From: Cephalopachus bancanus
Lineage: Eukaryota; Chordata; Mammalia; Primates; Tarsiidae
Assembly: GCA_027257055.1 (NCBI GenBank)
Contig: JAPVLO010000039.1
Coordinates: forward strand, 6,726,501-6,790,500
DNA length: 64,000 nucleotides
Reading direction: 5' to 3'
Shown here: positions 54,980 through 64,000 of the stretch, one piece after another
Layout: each line of letters starts with the position of its first letter
Numbering within the stretch: the stretch's first letter is position 1
Position numbers and translations under genes: made by a program
The notes under the pieces: generated by a model
Told to the model about the DNA's origin: nothing
Seen by the model: only the letters and a program-made list of their open reading frames with translations
Databases searched by the model: none

Positions 54980-56026
54980 GTTTTTTTTAAGAGACATCTA
55001 AACACATACCATAAAATTCACCCCTTTACAGTATAAAATTCAGTAGTTTTAGTATATTGTATGTGCAAATTTAACCACTATCTAATTTCAGAACATTTTA
55101 TCACCCCCAAAAGAAATTCCATATGCATTAGTAGTCACTCCCCATTCTCCCCCACTCTCCAGTCCATGGAGAACCACTAAACTATGTTCTCTCTCTATGG
55201 ATTGCCTATTCTTGACGTATCATGTAAGTGGAATCATATACAAATTGGTCTTTTGTGACTGGCTTTTCAATTACTGTGTTTTCAAGGACTATTCATGATG
55301 TAGTATGTGTCAGTGCTTTATCCTTTTTATTGCTGAATAATAATCCATTATATGAATATGTGTATATATCACCTCTTGTTTGTCTACTTGTCAGTTGATG
55401 GGCATTTGGGTTGTTTCCACTTTTAGGCTACTGGGAATAATGCTGCTATTTGTGTACAAGTTTTTGTGTGAACATATATTTCCATTTCTCTTGAGTTTGT
55501 ACTTAGGATGGAACTGCTTGTTTATATGGTAACTATGTTGAGGAACTGCCAAACTGTTTTCCAAAGTGGGTGGACCATTTTACATTCTCACCAGTAATGT
55601 ATGAGGGTTCCATTTTCTCCACATTATCAATAATACTTGTTGGCCGGGTTTGGTGGCTCAGCCTGTAATCCCAGTGCTTTGGGAGGCCGAGGCGAGTGAA
55701 TTACCTGAGTCTGCAGTTCGAGACCAGACTGGGCAACTTGGCAAAACCTCGTCTCTACAATAAATCAAAAAATTTAGCTGCGCATGGTAGCACGTGCCTG
55801 TAGTTCCGGCTACTTGGAAGGCTGAGGTGAAAGGATCCCTGGAGCCTGGCAGATCAACACTGGGGTGGCCGTGAGCCTGCCACTGCACTCCAGCCTGGAT
55901 GACAGAGTAAGACTCTGATTCAAAAAACAAAACAAACAAAAAACTTGTTATTGTCTTTTTAAAGTTATTGCCATGCTAGTGTGCATGAAATGGTATATTG
56001 TTGTCATTTTAATTTGCATTTAATGC
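54980..56026 (-). repeat. L1 (L1M class) 3' end, split by an Alu
   Basis: AAATTCACCCCTTTACAG, ATGTAAGTGGAATCATATA, TTGATGGGCATTTGGGTTG, TTCTCACCAGTAATGTATG; resumes after the Alu with ACTTGTTATTGTC. Confidence 0.8.
55642..55940 (+). repeat. Alu in L1
   Basis: GGCCGGGTTTGGTGGCTCAGCC to GATTCAAAAAACAAAACAAAC. AATACTTGTT/AAAACTTGTT flanks suggest a short target-site duplication. The start shown is the first 20 or so bases. Confidence 0.92.
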
Positions 56027-56312
56027 TTTTTTTTAGTCAGAATCTCACTCTGTCATCCAGGCTAGAGTGCAGTGGCATGTTCATGGTCACTGCAGCCTCG
56101 ACCTGCTGGGTTTAGGTGATCCTTCTGCCTCAGCCTTCCAAGTAGCTGGAACCACAGGCACATGCCACCACATCTAATTTTTAATTTTTTTTTTTATAGA
56201 GATGGGGTCTCATCAAGTTGCCCAGGCAAGTCTCGAACTCCTGGGCTTAGACAATCCTCTCCCCTCAGCCTACCAAAGTGTGGGATTATAGGCGTGAGCC
56301 ACTGTGCTGGCT
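56027..56312 (-). repeat. Alu
   Basis: TTTTTTTTAGTCAGAATCTC to CACTGTGCTGGCT. Confidence 0.9.
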
Positions 56313-56339
56313 AACATCTTTTAAATAGGATTTTCTTTC

Positions 56340-56760
56340 TTCACTTTACTTCTAGATGATTCGATACCAAATTCTAATTTACCCTTCAGATATTTGGGGG
56401 TTTTTTTCAATTACAAAAGTAACATTCATTATTTGGAAACTTATGAGTTTATAAAACATAAAAAGTGAAAAATACCCTAATCTCACTCCTTAGAGATCAC
56501 CACTATTAATTCTTGTATATTCCTCCAGTTAAAGAAAAAAATGAATATCTTATTTTTAAATAACATCATATTTTCTAAACTGTTTTGTAGCTTGCCTTTT
56601 CACTTATCTCTTTTTAATGGTTGCATTGGGTTCCATTGTATAAACATATCATGATTTAACCAATTTTTGATATTTCAGACAAAACTGTACTATCTGTGTC
56701 TTTATTTTATTTTGGAGTTTTTTCCCCGGAGTTTATTCCTTTACTTTACTTTATTGATTT
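56340..56760 (-). repeat. L1 3'-end fragment
   Basis: GAGATCACCACTATTAATTC, TGTTTTGTAGCTTGCCTTTT, an old L1 tail in reverse. Confidence 0.6.
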
Positions 56761-56789
56761 GTATTTTTTGTAGTTGTTTTTTTTAATTG

Positions 56790-57087
56790 TTTTTATTTTT
56801 ATTTTTATTTTTTTGAGTTGGAGTCTCACTCGGTCGCCCAGACTGGAGTGCAGTGGCCGCTCCCGGCCACCGCAGCCTCGCCTGCTGGGCTCCGGCGATC
56901 CTTCCACCTCAGCCTTCTGAGTAGCCGGAATTACAGGCATGCGCTACCACGCCCAGCTGATTTTTTGATTTGTTGTAGAGATGAGGTCTCGCTGCCCAGG
57001 CAGGTCTTGAACCCACGGGCTCAGGCAATCCACTCACCTCAGCCTCCCGAAGGCGCGGGATTACAGGCTGAGCCACCGAGCCTGGCT
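56790..57087 (-). repeat. Young Alu of the 5-nt-deletion subfamily, perfect target-site duplication
   Basis: GGTCTCGCTGCCCAGG at 56985-57000. TGTAGTTGTTTTT at 56769-56781 and 57088-57100 is identical (13 bp). Confidence 0.95.
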
Positions 57088-57114
57088 TGTAGTTGTTTTT
57101 AAAATAAGTTCTGA

Positions 57115-57394
57115 GGGCAGGCCTGGTGGCTCATTCCTGTAATCCCAGCACTTTGGGAGGTTTGAGTCCAGGAGTTTGGGGCTAGCCAAGGCAACATAGT
57201 AAGACCTCCTCTCTACAAAAAAAAAAAAATCAAAAAAATTAGCCGTGTGTGGTGGCGTGTGCCTGGAGTCACAACTATGCAGAAAGCTGAGGCAGAAGGA
57301 CTGCCTGAACCCAGGAGGTTGAAGCTTTGGTGAGCCATGATCTTGCTACTGTACTTCAGTTGGACAACAGAGTGAGACTCCAACTCAAAAAAAA
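57115..57394 (+). repeat. Alu, left arm shortened
   Basis: AGGGCAGGCCTGGTGGCTCA. The piece after GGGAGG joins TTTGAGTCCAGGAG. Confidence 0.88.
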
Positions 57395-57689
57395 TGAATA
57401 CATACATAGCCCTGAGAATTGAACGTGTTACAATGTTTATGAGCTTTTTACCTTTTAAAATATAAAGTGACATATTAAACAATTGTATTAATTTGCTTTC
57501 AGAACACTGAGTATTACTTTTGTAGTTATAATTTTAAATTTTATTTTTTTAAATTGTATATCCAATTACTATCATGTTAAAAGGCATTTGTATATCTACG
57601 TATATTGTCTGTTTATGCCTTTAAATTAAGATCTGATATTATTTCAAATTCATTTATGGCTATTTTACTGATCAATTTCTAAAATAGGA

Positions 57690-58090
57690 TGTCATCAAAT
57701 AAAAGAATTCTTTTTTCATTTTATGGTTTTATTATTTTTAGTTACAAATTGATACTTATTAGAGTGATACAGTCCAAAAATGTTTAATCTTTCCCTTTAC
57801 TCGCCTCTATTTCCACTCCCCACTCATGAGTAACCATTTTAATAATCTACTGTGTATTCATTATACATACACAGAGGATTTTATGTTTGTGCCAAAAATA
57901 TAATTACACATTATATTATAACTCTGAAATTGCTTTTTTCATTTAATATTTTATGGCTGTTGCTCCAGGTGTACATATAGAGCTAACTCGTTCTTCATAG
58001 CTGTGTAATTTCCAGAATATGAATGCACCAATTTATTCAATTATTTCCTTACTGGTGAACATGCATGTTGTTTCCAGTTTTTGTCACCAC
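57690..58090 (-). repeat. L1 3'-end fragment
   Basis: ATTCTTTTTTCATTTTATGG, CATGAGTAACCATTTTAATA, CTCGTTCTTCATAGCTGTG, typical old L1 tail in reverse. Confidence 0.6.
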
Positions 58091-58167
58091 ATAAGAATTG
58101 TACAAGAATTTCTAGAGACTAGATTCACAGATAAGATTGTGAAGGTCCAAGGATATGTATGTGTAAT

Positions 58168-58462
58168 TTTTTTTTTTTTTTGAGTTGGAGTCTCACTCTG
58201 TCTCCCAGACTGGAGTGCAGTGACATGCTCCCGGCCACCATAGCTTCGACCTGCTGGGCTCCGGCGATCCTTCCACCTCAACCTTCCAAGTAGCTGGAAC
58301 TACAGGTGTACTCTACCACACCCGGCTAATTTTTTTTTATTTATTGTAGATATAAGGTCTCGCCAAGTTGCCCAGGCGGGTCTCGAACCCGCGGCCTCAG
58401 GCAATTCACTCACTTTGGCTTCCCAAAGCATGGGATTACAGGCTGAGCCACCGAGCCCGGCC
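58168..58462 (-). repeat. Alu
   Basis: T run, GAGTTGGAGTCTCACTC; GTCTCGAACCCGCGGCC; ends GAGCCCGGCC. Faces the next Alu in inverted orientation 131 bp away. Confidence 0.93.
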
Positions 58463-58593
58463 ATGTGTGCATTTTTAATATATATTACAAGATGACTTTG
58501 CACATCACACTACTAGCAAAGGGAATGCCTATTTCTCCACCTTCTTCATTGTCTGATGGGAGAAAAAATGTACCCTTTTAAAGTGGTAATCTT

Positions 58594-58877
58594 AGCCGGG
58601 CTCAGTGGCTCAGCTTGTAATCCCACGCCTTGGGAGGCTGAGGTGAGTGGATCGCCTGAGCCCGCGGGTTCGAGACCCGCCTGGAGACCTCATCTCTACA
58701 ATAGGTCAAAAATTAGCCGGGTGTGGTAGCGCGCGCCTGTAGTTCCAGCTACTTGGAAGGCTGAGGTGGAAGGATTGCCAGAGCCCAGCAGGTCAAGGCT
58801 GCGGTGGCCGGGAGCCGCCATTGCACTCCAATCTGGGCGACAGAGTGAGATTCCAACTCAAAAATAAATAAATAAAT
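58594..58877 (+). repeat. Alu with perfect target-site duplication
   Basis: GCGGGTTCGAGACCCGC is intact here. AAAGTGGTAATCTT at 58580-58593 and 58878-58891 is identical (14 bp). A separate small deletion (CTGGAGACC) removes more than in the 5-nt subfamily. Confidence 0.95.
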
Positions 58878-58891
58878 AAAGTGGTAATCTT

Positions 58892-59700
58892 GACTAGTAG
58901 CGTGGTTAAGTCATCGTTTTTAATGTTAATGACCGTTTAGTTTTCCTCTGGAACTGCTGCTCATAGCCTTTCACTTTGCCTTGTCAGTTGGCAGGAGCTC
59001 GTTTTGTGTTAGGAATGTGTAATTCTTTGTGTGGCTTATCATTTATCGTTATTTTCCAGTCTATTACTTGTTTGCCTTTGTTAATAGTGTTTCTAAAGTT
59101 TTAAAAAATATAATCACACAGGTTCATATTTTACTTCAAGGCATCCCAGTTTCCTGTTTTGTCTCATAGTACAAACCGTGTAGCTTTGATTAAAGGAGGC
59201 TTTTCAGTAAAATTTGATGCCTGGAAAGGCAGAGATTCCTTATTTTTCAACAATTTCTTGGTGCCACGGAGTTTTCATACTTGTTTCTTTATAACATATT
59301 TTTAAACCATGGTTAAGTGAATCAGCTATAATTAAAGATAAAGGATTCATTTATATTTTTACTTTTGTAGAAAAAAGTCATCCTGCTGGAGGCTGGTGTT
59401 ACATAGAGGAATAAGGCAATTTGCCCATAGGTTGTCCCAGCCCTGATCAGTGTCTCACTGGGGAATGGACTGAGTTAAAAAAAAAAAAAAAACACGTAGA
59501 AAGACAAGATGCAGTTGAGTCTCCACGGGAAGCTGAAATTGGGAAAGGAAACGGGGACTGTCCGAGAAAAACAACTACAATTTCTTAGAAAAGACGTCCA
59601 GTCCAGAGAGCAATGTAGAAGTCGACAAGCTGAGGCGGCAGAACAACCCCTAGCTCTGACCTACGGAAAACTCAGCAAGAAGGAACGGTTCAGAGTCCCC
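58892..59700. other. Intergenic, nothing recognised
   Basis: AT-rich, perhaps more old L1 near its left edge, and an A run at 59477-59492. Confidence 0.5.
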
Positions 59701-60600
59701 AAAACAGGGCGGAGTCCTACACCAGCCACACCTTAGCGGTCCCAGCAGTCTCTCGGCCCGCCCGGAAGCCACAGCGGAAACCGCGGCGGCCTCGCGCACA
59801 CCTTCCGGTCTGTGAGACAAACCCGCTTCCGTTCAAGCCTCGGCCGGGCCCCGCCCCAACTTCTGCCCTGACGGTCTTCCATTGGCTTTTTGGAGCCGAA
59901 CTACATTTCCCAGGACTCGGAGTTGGACTGGCCTCACCAGGCGTGGTGCCAGCCCGTCAGAGAGGACTGGAGCCAGCCTCCTGCTTTCCGTCCCCCAGGC
60001 AGAGGCACAGAGAGAGCGGCTGCTGCCGGTCTAGCCACCCTCCACACCTGGGATCTTCGCCGGCCGGCCTCAAGCCTCGCCTTGTCAAGCGCAGAACACT
60101 CGCTCCGAGCGGGGAGACCAGGCTTCCGCGCCGGAAACAAGGCACCGGCTGTGACGTCACAGTCTCAGAAGCGCTCGGCCTCCCAGAAGGCACCGCGTCC
60201 CTGCTGTCCTCCCCAACTAGCGGCGGCGCGCCCAGAGAGTCGCTGGCGTCCTCTGAGGACACTCCAGAGAGCGAGGGGACGGTTCGACCTCTTGCGCCTA
60301 GTTTTCTGATCTCTTCCGGAGCCTGGGTGACCGAGCCGTCCCCAGAGAACGCTCGGGGGTGTCAGAGGCCCTGAGAGGTGAGGAACTTCACGAGGGCGGG
60401 AACCACGCCGAGGCGGCCTGTGGGAAGCGGAGCGTGGTCCGTTGCTGGGAGAGCGAGACTGGGCAGGGAGCCGGGTGCGTGCTCCCCTGGCAGGGCCGCC
60501 GGTTGGGCTTCCCTTGGCAGAGCAGACCCAGCCCAGTGGGCCCTAGTGGGATGTCTCCTGCCGCTCTCATCAGGGCATTGACGGCGCAGAGGAAGGAGCT
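59700..60600. promoter_or_regulatory. ZNF200: CpG-island promoter and first non-coding exon of ZNF200
   Basis: CpG-dense. It holds a reverse CCAAT box (ATTGG, 59881-59885) and a ZNF143/THAP11-type ACTACATTTCCCA at 59900-59912. A consensus donor GAGAG|GTGAGG at 60377/60378 would close a 5' untranslated exon that splices to the acceptor at 61129/61130. Large overlapping frames on both strands are by-products of GC content. Confidence 0.65.
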
Positions 60601-61129
60601 AGCAGGCTACGTACGGGCGCCTCGTGCGGCGTTACGTTTGCATTTGAGGAGTCATCAACTGTCTCCCTTTCCCCGAAGGGCACTAGAGGGAGCTTCGCTC
60701 CGAGGGGCGCAGTGTGGCTAGATTAGTGTCCAACCTGCTTCTGAGCAGATGTTTCGACAGTGGACCCCAGATTTCCTGTCTGCTAGCTCATTGCATGTTC
60801 TAAAAGCTTAAACTGCTCTGCCTGGTGCATTTTGCTCTTCGTATTTCCCAGGAGGCTGGCCCTTGGCCTTCTACCGGCCGCCTTTGCTCCTTATCGTTTG
60901 GCCCTTGAGGTCTGGACAGTGTGGTTTTTCTTTCTCAGGGTGTTCCTTTCAGACCTTTGTAAGTGTATTTATTCTGTTCGGTTGCTTTCCATTTCGGTTA
61001 TGATCTCCCTCCCCTAGCTGTGTTTCCTTTCTGATTTGTTCTCATGTATAGCCTTACTACCCAAGCAACATGTTGGAGTTCAGTCATACCCTTACAGGTC
61101 TGTGTGATCCCTGATTTCTCTGTCTACAG
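60601..61129. other. ZNF200 intron 1 (inferred)
   Basis: Between the donor at 60378 and the acceptor CTGTCTACAG ending 61129. No feature seen. Confidence 0.5.
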
Positions 61130-61201
61130 CTGGGCTATCTAGCAGATTTCCATCGGTAAGAGGCCTCCAGAAACGAGTGTGGTTTGTGGTTACGAGGCAC
61201 G

Positions 61202-61448
61202 ATGGCTGCAAAAGTGGTTCCCATTACCCCAAAGCCAAAACAATCCTTTATATTGAGAGTGCCACAAGACTCCAAGCTGGGCCAAGATCTACTTCGAGAT
61301 GCCACCGGTGGGCCCAAGACCATCCACCAGCTGGTGCTGGAGCACTTCCTCACCTTCTTTCCCAAGCCAAGCTTGGTCCAGCCCAATCAGAAAGTCAAGG
61401 AGACCTTGGTTATTATGAAAGATGTGAGCTCAAGCCTTCAAAACAGAG
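61202..61448 (+). CDS. ZNF200: ZNF200 coding exon 1
   Basis: 247 nt, 82 codons plus one base; the exon begins at acceptor CTACAG|CTGGGC (61130). Encodes MAAKVVPITPKPKQSFILRV through DVSSSLQNR. Donor ACAGAG|GTGAGA. Confidence 0.92.
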
Positions 61449-62537
61449 GTGAGAAGCACATGCTTGTTTCACTAGAGGAGGAAGGGTTGGTCCTGGGGGC
61501 TGAGATAGGCTTCCATGTTACTAGTAAATTCAAGTTAGAATGGAGTGTGTTGAAAAAGGAGTCAGTTGAAATATGTTGATGTACTTCTTAAGCTAGAACT
61601 TGAGTGATATGCTGGGTATGTGTAAAGGTACAGAATAAACAGTGCATATTTCTGTAGTGCCAGTTTTATCCAAACATTCTGGGGAAATATCTTTTTGGGA
61701 TAAAGAAATCTGATGAATTATCAAATTGACATCAGCTTATGTGGAATTTTAGAAACATACTTGCTCTGGACATTTTCACATTTGCTTTCCCCTAAGCTCC
61801 ACTTTAGTAGCACTCTGTGGAAAAATTTAAAAGGTGCTTAGGGGAGTCCTTTTCATAATGAGGAAAACCCATGTAGGTTCAAGACCCTGGAGTTTATGGT
61901 TTGAACTGTCAAGGCTCACAGGAGCAGAAAGGGCCATGAGTTGCCTGCCAAAGGAGCGAAGACAGCCTGCCCTCAAGTGGGTAGTCTCTGTATTAGAGTC
62001 ACTGAGTTTTTCACTAACAACAGCTTCCTCTGTCTCCAGTGAATCCTCGTCCCTTAGTGAAACTTCTGCCCAGAGAAGGAGTCCAGGAGAAACAGGAGAC
62101 GGTGTCTCTGCATTTGAAAGCTGGCCCTGAGGTGGGTTTGGTTTCCCATTCGCTGTTCAAGTGCATCACCTTCCCTGCTTGGCCAACCCACGTATGAAAA
62201 CACATTCTTAGGAGTTGGCCTCCTTGGGTGTTTTTCTTCTGTTTTTTCTCTGGCTCCTCTCAGCTGTCTGTTCTGTCTGTGCTGTGTTTTTGTGGGATTT
62301 ATAGATCCCTTTTACCATCCTTTCCCTTAACCTTTGTGTGTTAGCCTTTCTTACCAGCAGGGGCTGTCAGGGAACCTCAGTTAGACAAAAGAGGTCTCTT
62401 GATTTTTCAGGAGATGATGGTCTTTGAGGATTTGAATGTATTTCACTCCCAAGAAGAATGTGTGAGTCTGGATCCTGCTCAACAACCCACCTCAGAGAAG
62501 AAGGATGACAGTGATGTTGGGGAGATGATGTTACTGG
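61202..62537 (+). CDS. ZNF200: ZNF200, 5' coding part (zinc fingers beyond the window)
   Basis: Coding exons 61202-61448, 62040-62131 and 62411-62537 give 155 codons plus one base. They match the N-terminal part of human ZNF200. The last exon (VFEDLNVFHSQEECVSLDPAQ) resembles a decayed KRAB A-box: the core is kept but the tryptophan of EEW is cysteine. The last donor CTGG|GTAAGA is open, and the C2H2 finger exon must lie to the right of 64000. As I recall, human ZNF200 starts with two methionines; here the first is ACG and the next ATG, with A at -3 and G at +4, is the start. Function is poorly known; a nuclear DNA-binding role is inferred from the fingers of the human protein. Confidence 0.9.
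62040..62131 (+). CDS. ZNF200: ZNF200 coding exon 2
   Basis: 92 nt, acceptor GTCTCCAG|TGAATC, donor CCTGAG|GTGGGT. Encodes VNPRPLVKLLPREGVQEKQE through LKAGPE. Confidence 0.9.
62411..62537 (+). CDS. ZNF200: ZNF200 coding exon 3 (KRAB-like)
   Basis: 127 nt, the usual length of a KRAB A-box exon, acceptor TTTTTCAG|GAGATG. Encodes EMMVFEDLNVFHSQEECVSL through GEMMLL. Confidence 0.9.
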
Positions 62538-62695
62538 GTAAGAAGTCAAATCCTTTGTGTGTTCAGGTTGTGGGAAAAACATGTTCTTCATCTCTTGAGC
62601 TTTTCAGGCACTATTCACACCTGCTAAGTACATATGCACACACAGATTTTATTTCATTTTTGGTTTTTGCTTGGTTATTTTTTCGTGTTAGTTTG

Positions 62696-62978
62696 TTTTG
62701 AGTTGGAGTCTCACTCTGTTGCCCAGACTGGAGTGCACTGGCACACTCCCGGCCACTGCAGCCTCGACCTGCTGGACTCCGGTAATCTTTCTGCCTCTGC
62801 CTTCCAAGTAGCTGAAACTACAGTCGCATGCTACCATGCCCGGCTAATTTTTTATTTATTGTAGAGATGAGGTCTCGCCAAGTTGCCTAGGCGGGTCTCT
62901 AACCCATGGGCTCAGGCAATCCACTCACCTCAGCCTCCCAAAGTGTGGGATTACAGGCTGAGCCACCGAGCCTGGTCA
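62696..62978 (-). repeat. Alu without T run
   Basis: GTTTTGAGTTGGAGTCTCACT to CCGAGCCTGGTCA; lies in the ZNF200 intron. The tail is only four T. Confidence 0.92.
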
Positions 62979-63261
62979 TTTTTGTTTTATCCCACATGGC
63001 ATAACTTAGCCATAGAGCTCCATCTATGGTTGGCCATTTCCCCTGTATCTTGGGGGCAGCAAGGAGAGAGGTAAGCAAGACCTGCAAGCATAGAAAATGT
63101 GGGCAGACTTCTGGATCCATTTTATGAATCCTATTCTCACAACAGGTATATTTGGAATTAGAGTTTTAAGTCTCCACTCCTTTTTTTTGATGTTCAGTAG
63201 ATGTGAAACCTACTAGTATAAGTGAAAATATTTCCCACTACTGAGGAAAATAATGCCTAAT

Positions 63262-63475
63262 ACTTAGTGAGCACTTGTGTGCCATCATATGCTAGGTGGT
63301 AGTTCAAGTACTTTCCATGCATTTATTATCTCATATACTTTTCACAATAGTACTGGAGGGTATGGAAATTACTACTACTTCACAAGTGACAGAACTGAGG
63401 CAGAGAAGGGTGAAGAAATTTACTTAAGGCTACACAGCTGTAAGCAGGAATTTGGACCCAGGGAATCTAACATCA
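63262..63475 (-). repeat. MIR SINE, reverse
   Basis: GTGAGCACTTGTGTGCCATC, TCATATACTTTTCACAATAG, AACTGAGGCAGAGAAGG, AGGCTACACAGCTG. Confidence 0.75.
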
Positions 63476-64000
63476 GAATTTCCAGTCATGGCCCAGAGCT
63501 GTATTGCCTCCTAGATGTGTTTCTCATCATTTAGTCAGTGAATTCTCTATATGGTTGGTGAATGGAACCTTCTTTGTACTCATTTGCCAATAATGGTTGA
63601 CAAAGGTCCCTAGTGCTATAAATGAACTGATCTGGTAGCAGTTTCTCTATAATCTGCTTAGAGATGCTTCACCCTTTTTCTAGAAATGTGTTGCGACCCT
63701 AGAGGCAGATTCCCTCACAATTGTCTATGCTGAGTGCCTGATACTTTTTACTTTGCCTTCAGGACTGTTTGCTTCTGAGGCTGAAGTTGAGCAAGAAGTA
63801 GGTTTTAGGAGTTGCCTGAGGTGACAGAAATACATTTTGACTGTTGAACTCTTAGCTGTGTTATACAATATGGTCAGGGTAGTGGTATATAATGAGCCTA
63901 GTTAGTTTTTCATAGGTTCTGTGTAATATCTTCTTTATTTTAGAGAAATGTATTAAAAGAGTAGATTTATTTTGCTTAGTTTTTTCTGAGTCTTGGGCAA
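63476..64000. other. ZNF200 intron to window edge, nothing recognised
   Basis: No exon or repeat I can support. Confidence 0.5.

Noticed and set aside
59890..60721. Frames of 120-143 codons in the ZNF200 island
   Set aside because: Same GC effect, and they run across the likely 5' untranslated exon and its donor.
1..64000. Galago/loris-type tRNA-derived SINEs, tRNA genes, snRNA copies
   Set aside because: Looked for by eye and not found; the only tRNA-like arms seen are in Alu left monomers.

Overview
The window is primate nuclear DNA carrying the block ZNF263 - MEFV - ZNF200, the order found on human 16p13.3, here shown in the opposite orientation to the human chromosome. All three genes are recognised from exon-by-exon translation with matching splice sites and phases. 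It is not human: the three proteins differ throughout. The roughly 60 Alu copies mostly carry non-human diagnostic changes (for example ends in TCCAACTC before the A tail, and CAATAAATCAAAAA in the middle). The tRNA-derived type II/III SINEs typical of galagos and lorises were not seen. A strepsirrhine, probably a lemur, is therefore the best guess; this is inference.

Layout. 97-5850 (minus strand): complete ZNF263 coding region, six coding exons, SCAN + KRAB + C2H2 zinc fingers, with a CpG-rich promoter at about 5.4-6.9 kb. 6.9-29.4 kb: intergenic DNA filled with Alus, an old L1 of about 3.7 kb broken up by younger insertions, an internally deleted mariner transposon, MIR, MER5A and MLT1-like pieces, one probable LTR, and a retrocopy of unknown origin. 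29.44-30.30 kb: an isolated CpG island with promoter-type motifs and no recognisable coding gene. 30.3-36.9 kb: L2, MIR and Alus. 36899-52394 (plus strand): complete MEFV (pyrin) coding region, ten exons, PYD - linker - B-box - coiled coil - B30.2, inferred 837 residues. 52.4-59.7 kb: L1 and Alu material. 59.7-60.6 kb: CpG-island promoter of ZNF200, whose first three coding exons (61202-62537) are present; its zinc-finger exon lies beyond the right edge.

The genes are not an operon. ZNF263 and ZNF200 are zinc-finger genes (ZNF263 is a nuclear DNA-binding protein); MEFV encodes the cytosolic pyrin inflammasome sensor. The most interesting observations are in pyrin: four residues that are fever-associated variants in people are the normal state here, exon 2 appears 168 nt longer than the human exon, and exon 6 has a tandem 3' splice site. 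The repeats also hold a young Alu subfamily with a 5-nt deletion and perfect target-site duplications, Alu left arms with a tRNA-like T-arm hairpin, a solo right-arm Alu with its own target-site duplication, and several local duplications. I found no CRISPR array, prokaryotic gene or convincing new multi-gene system.
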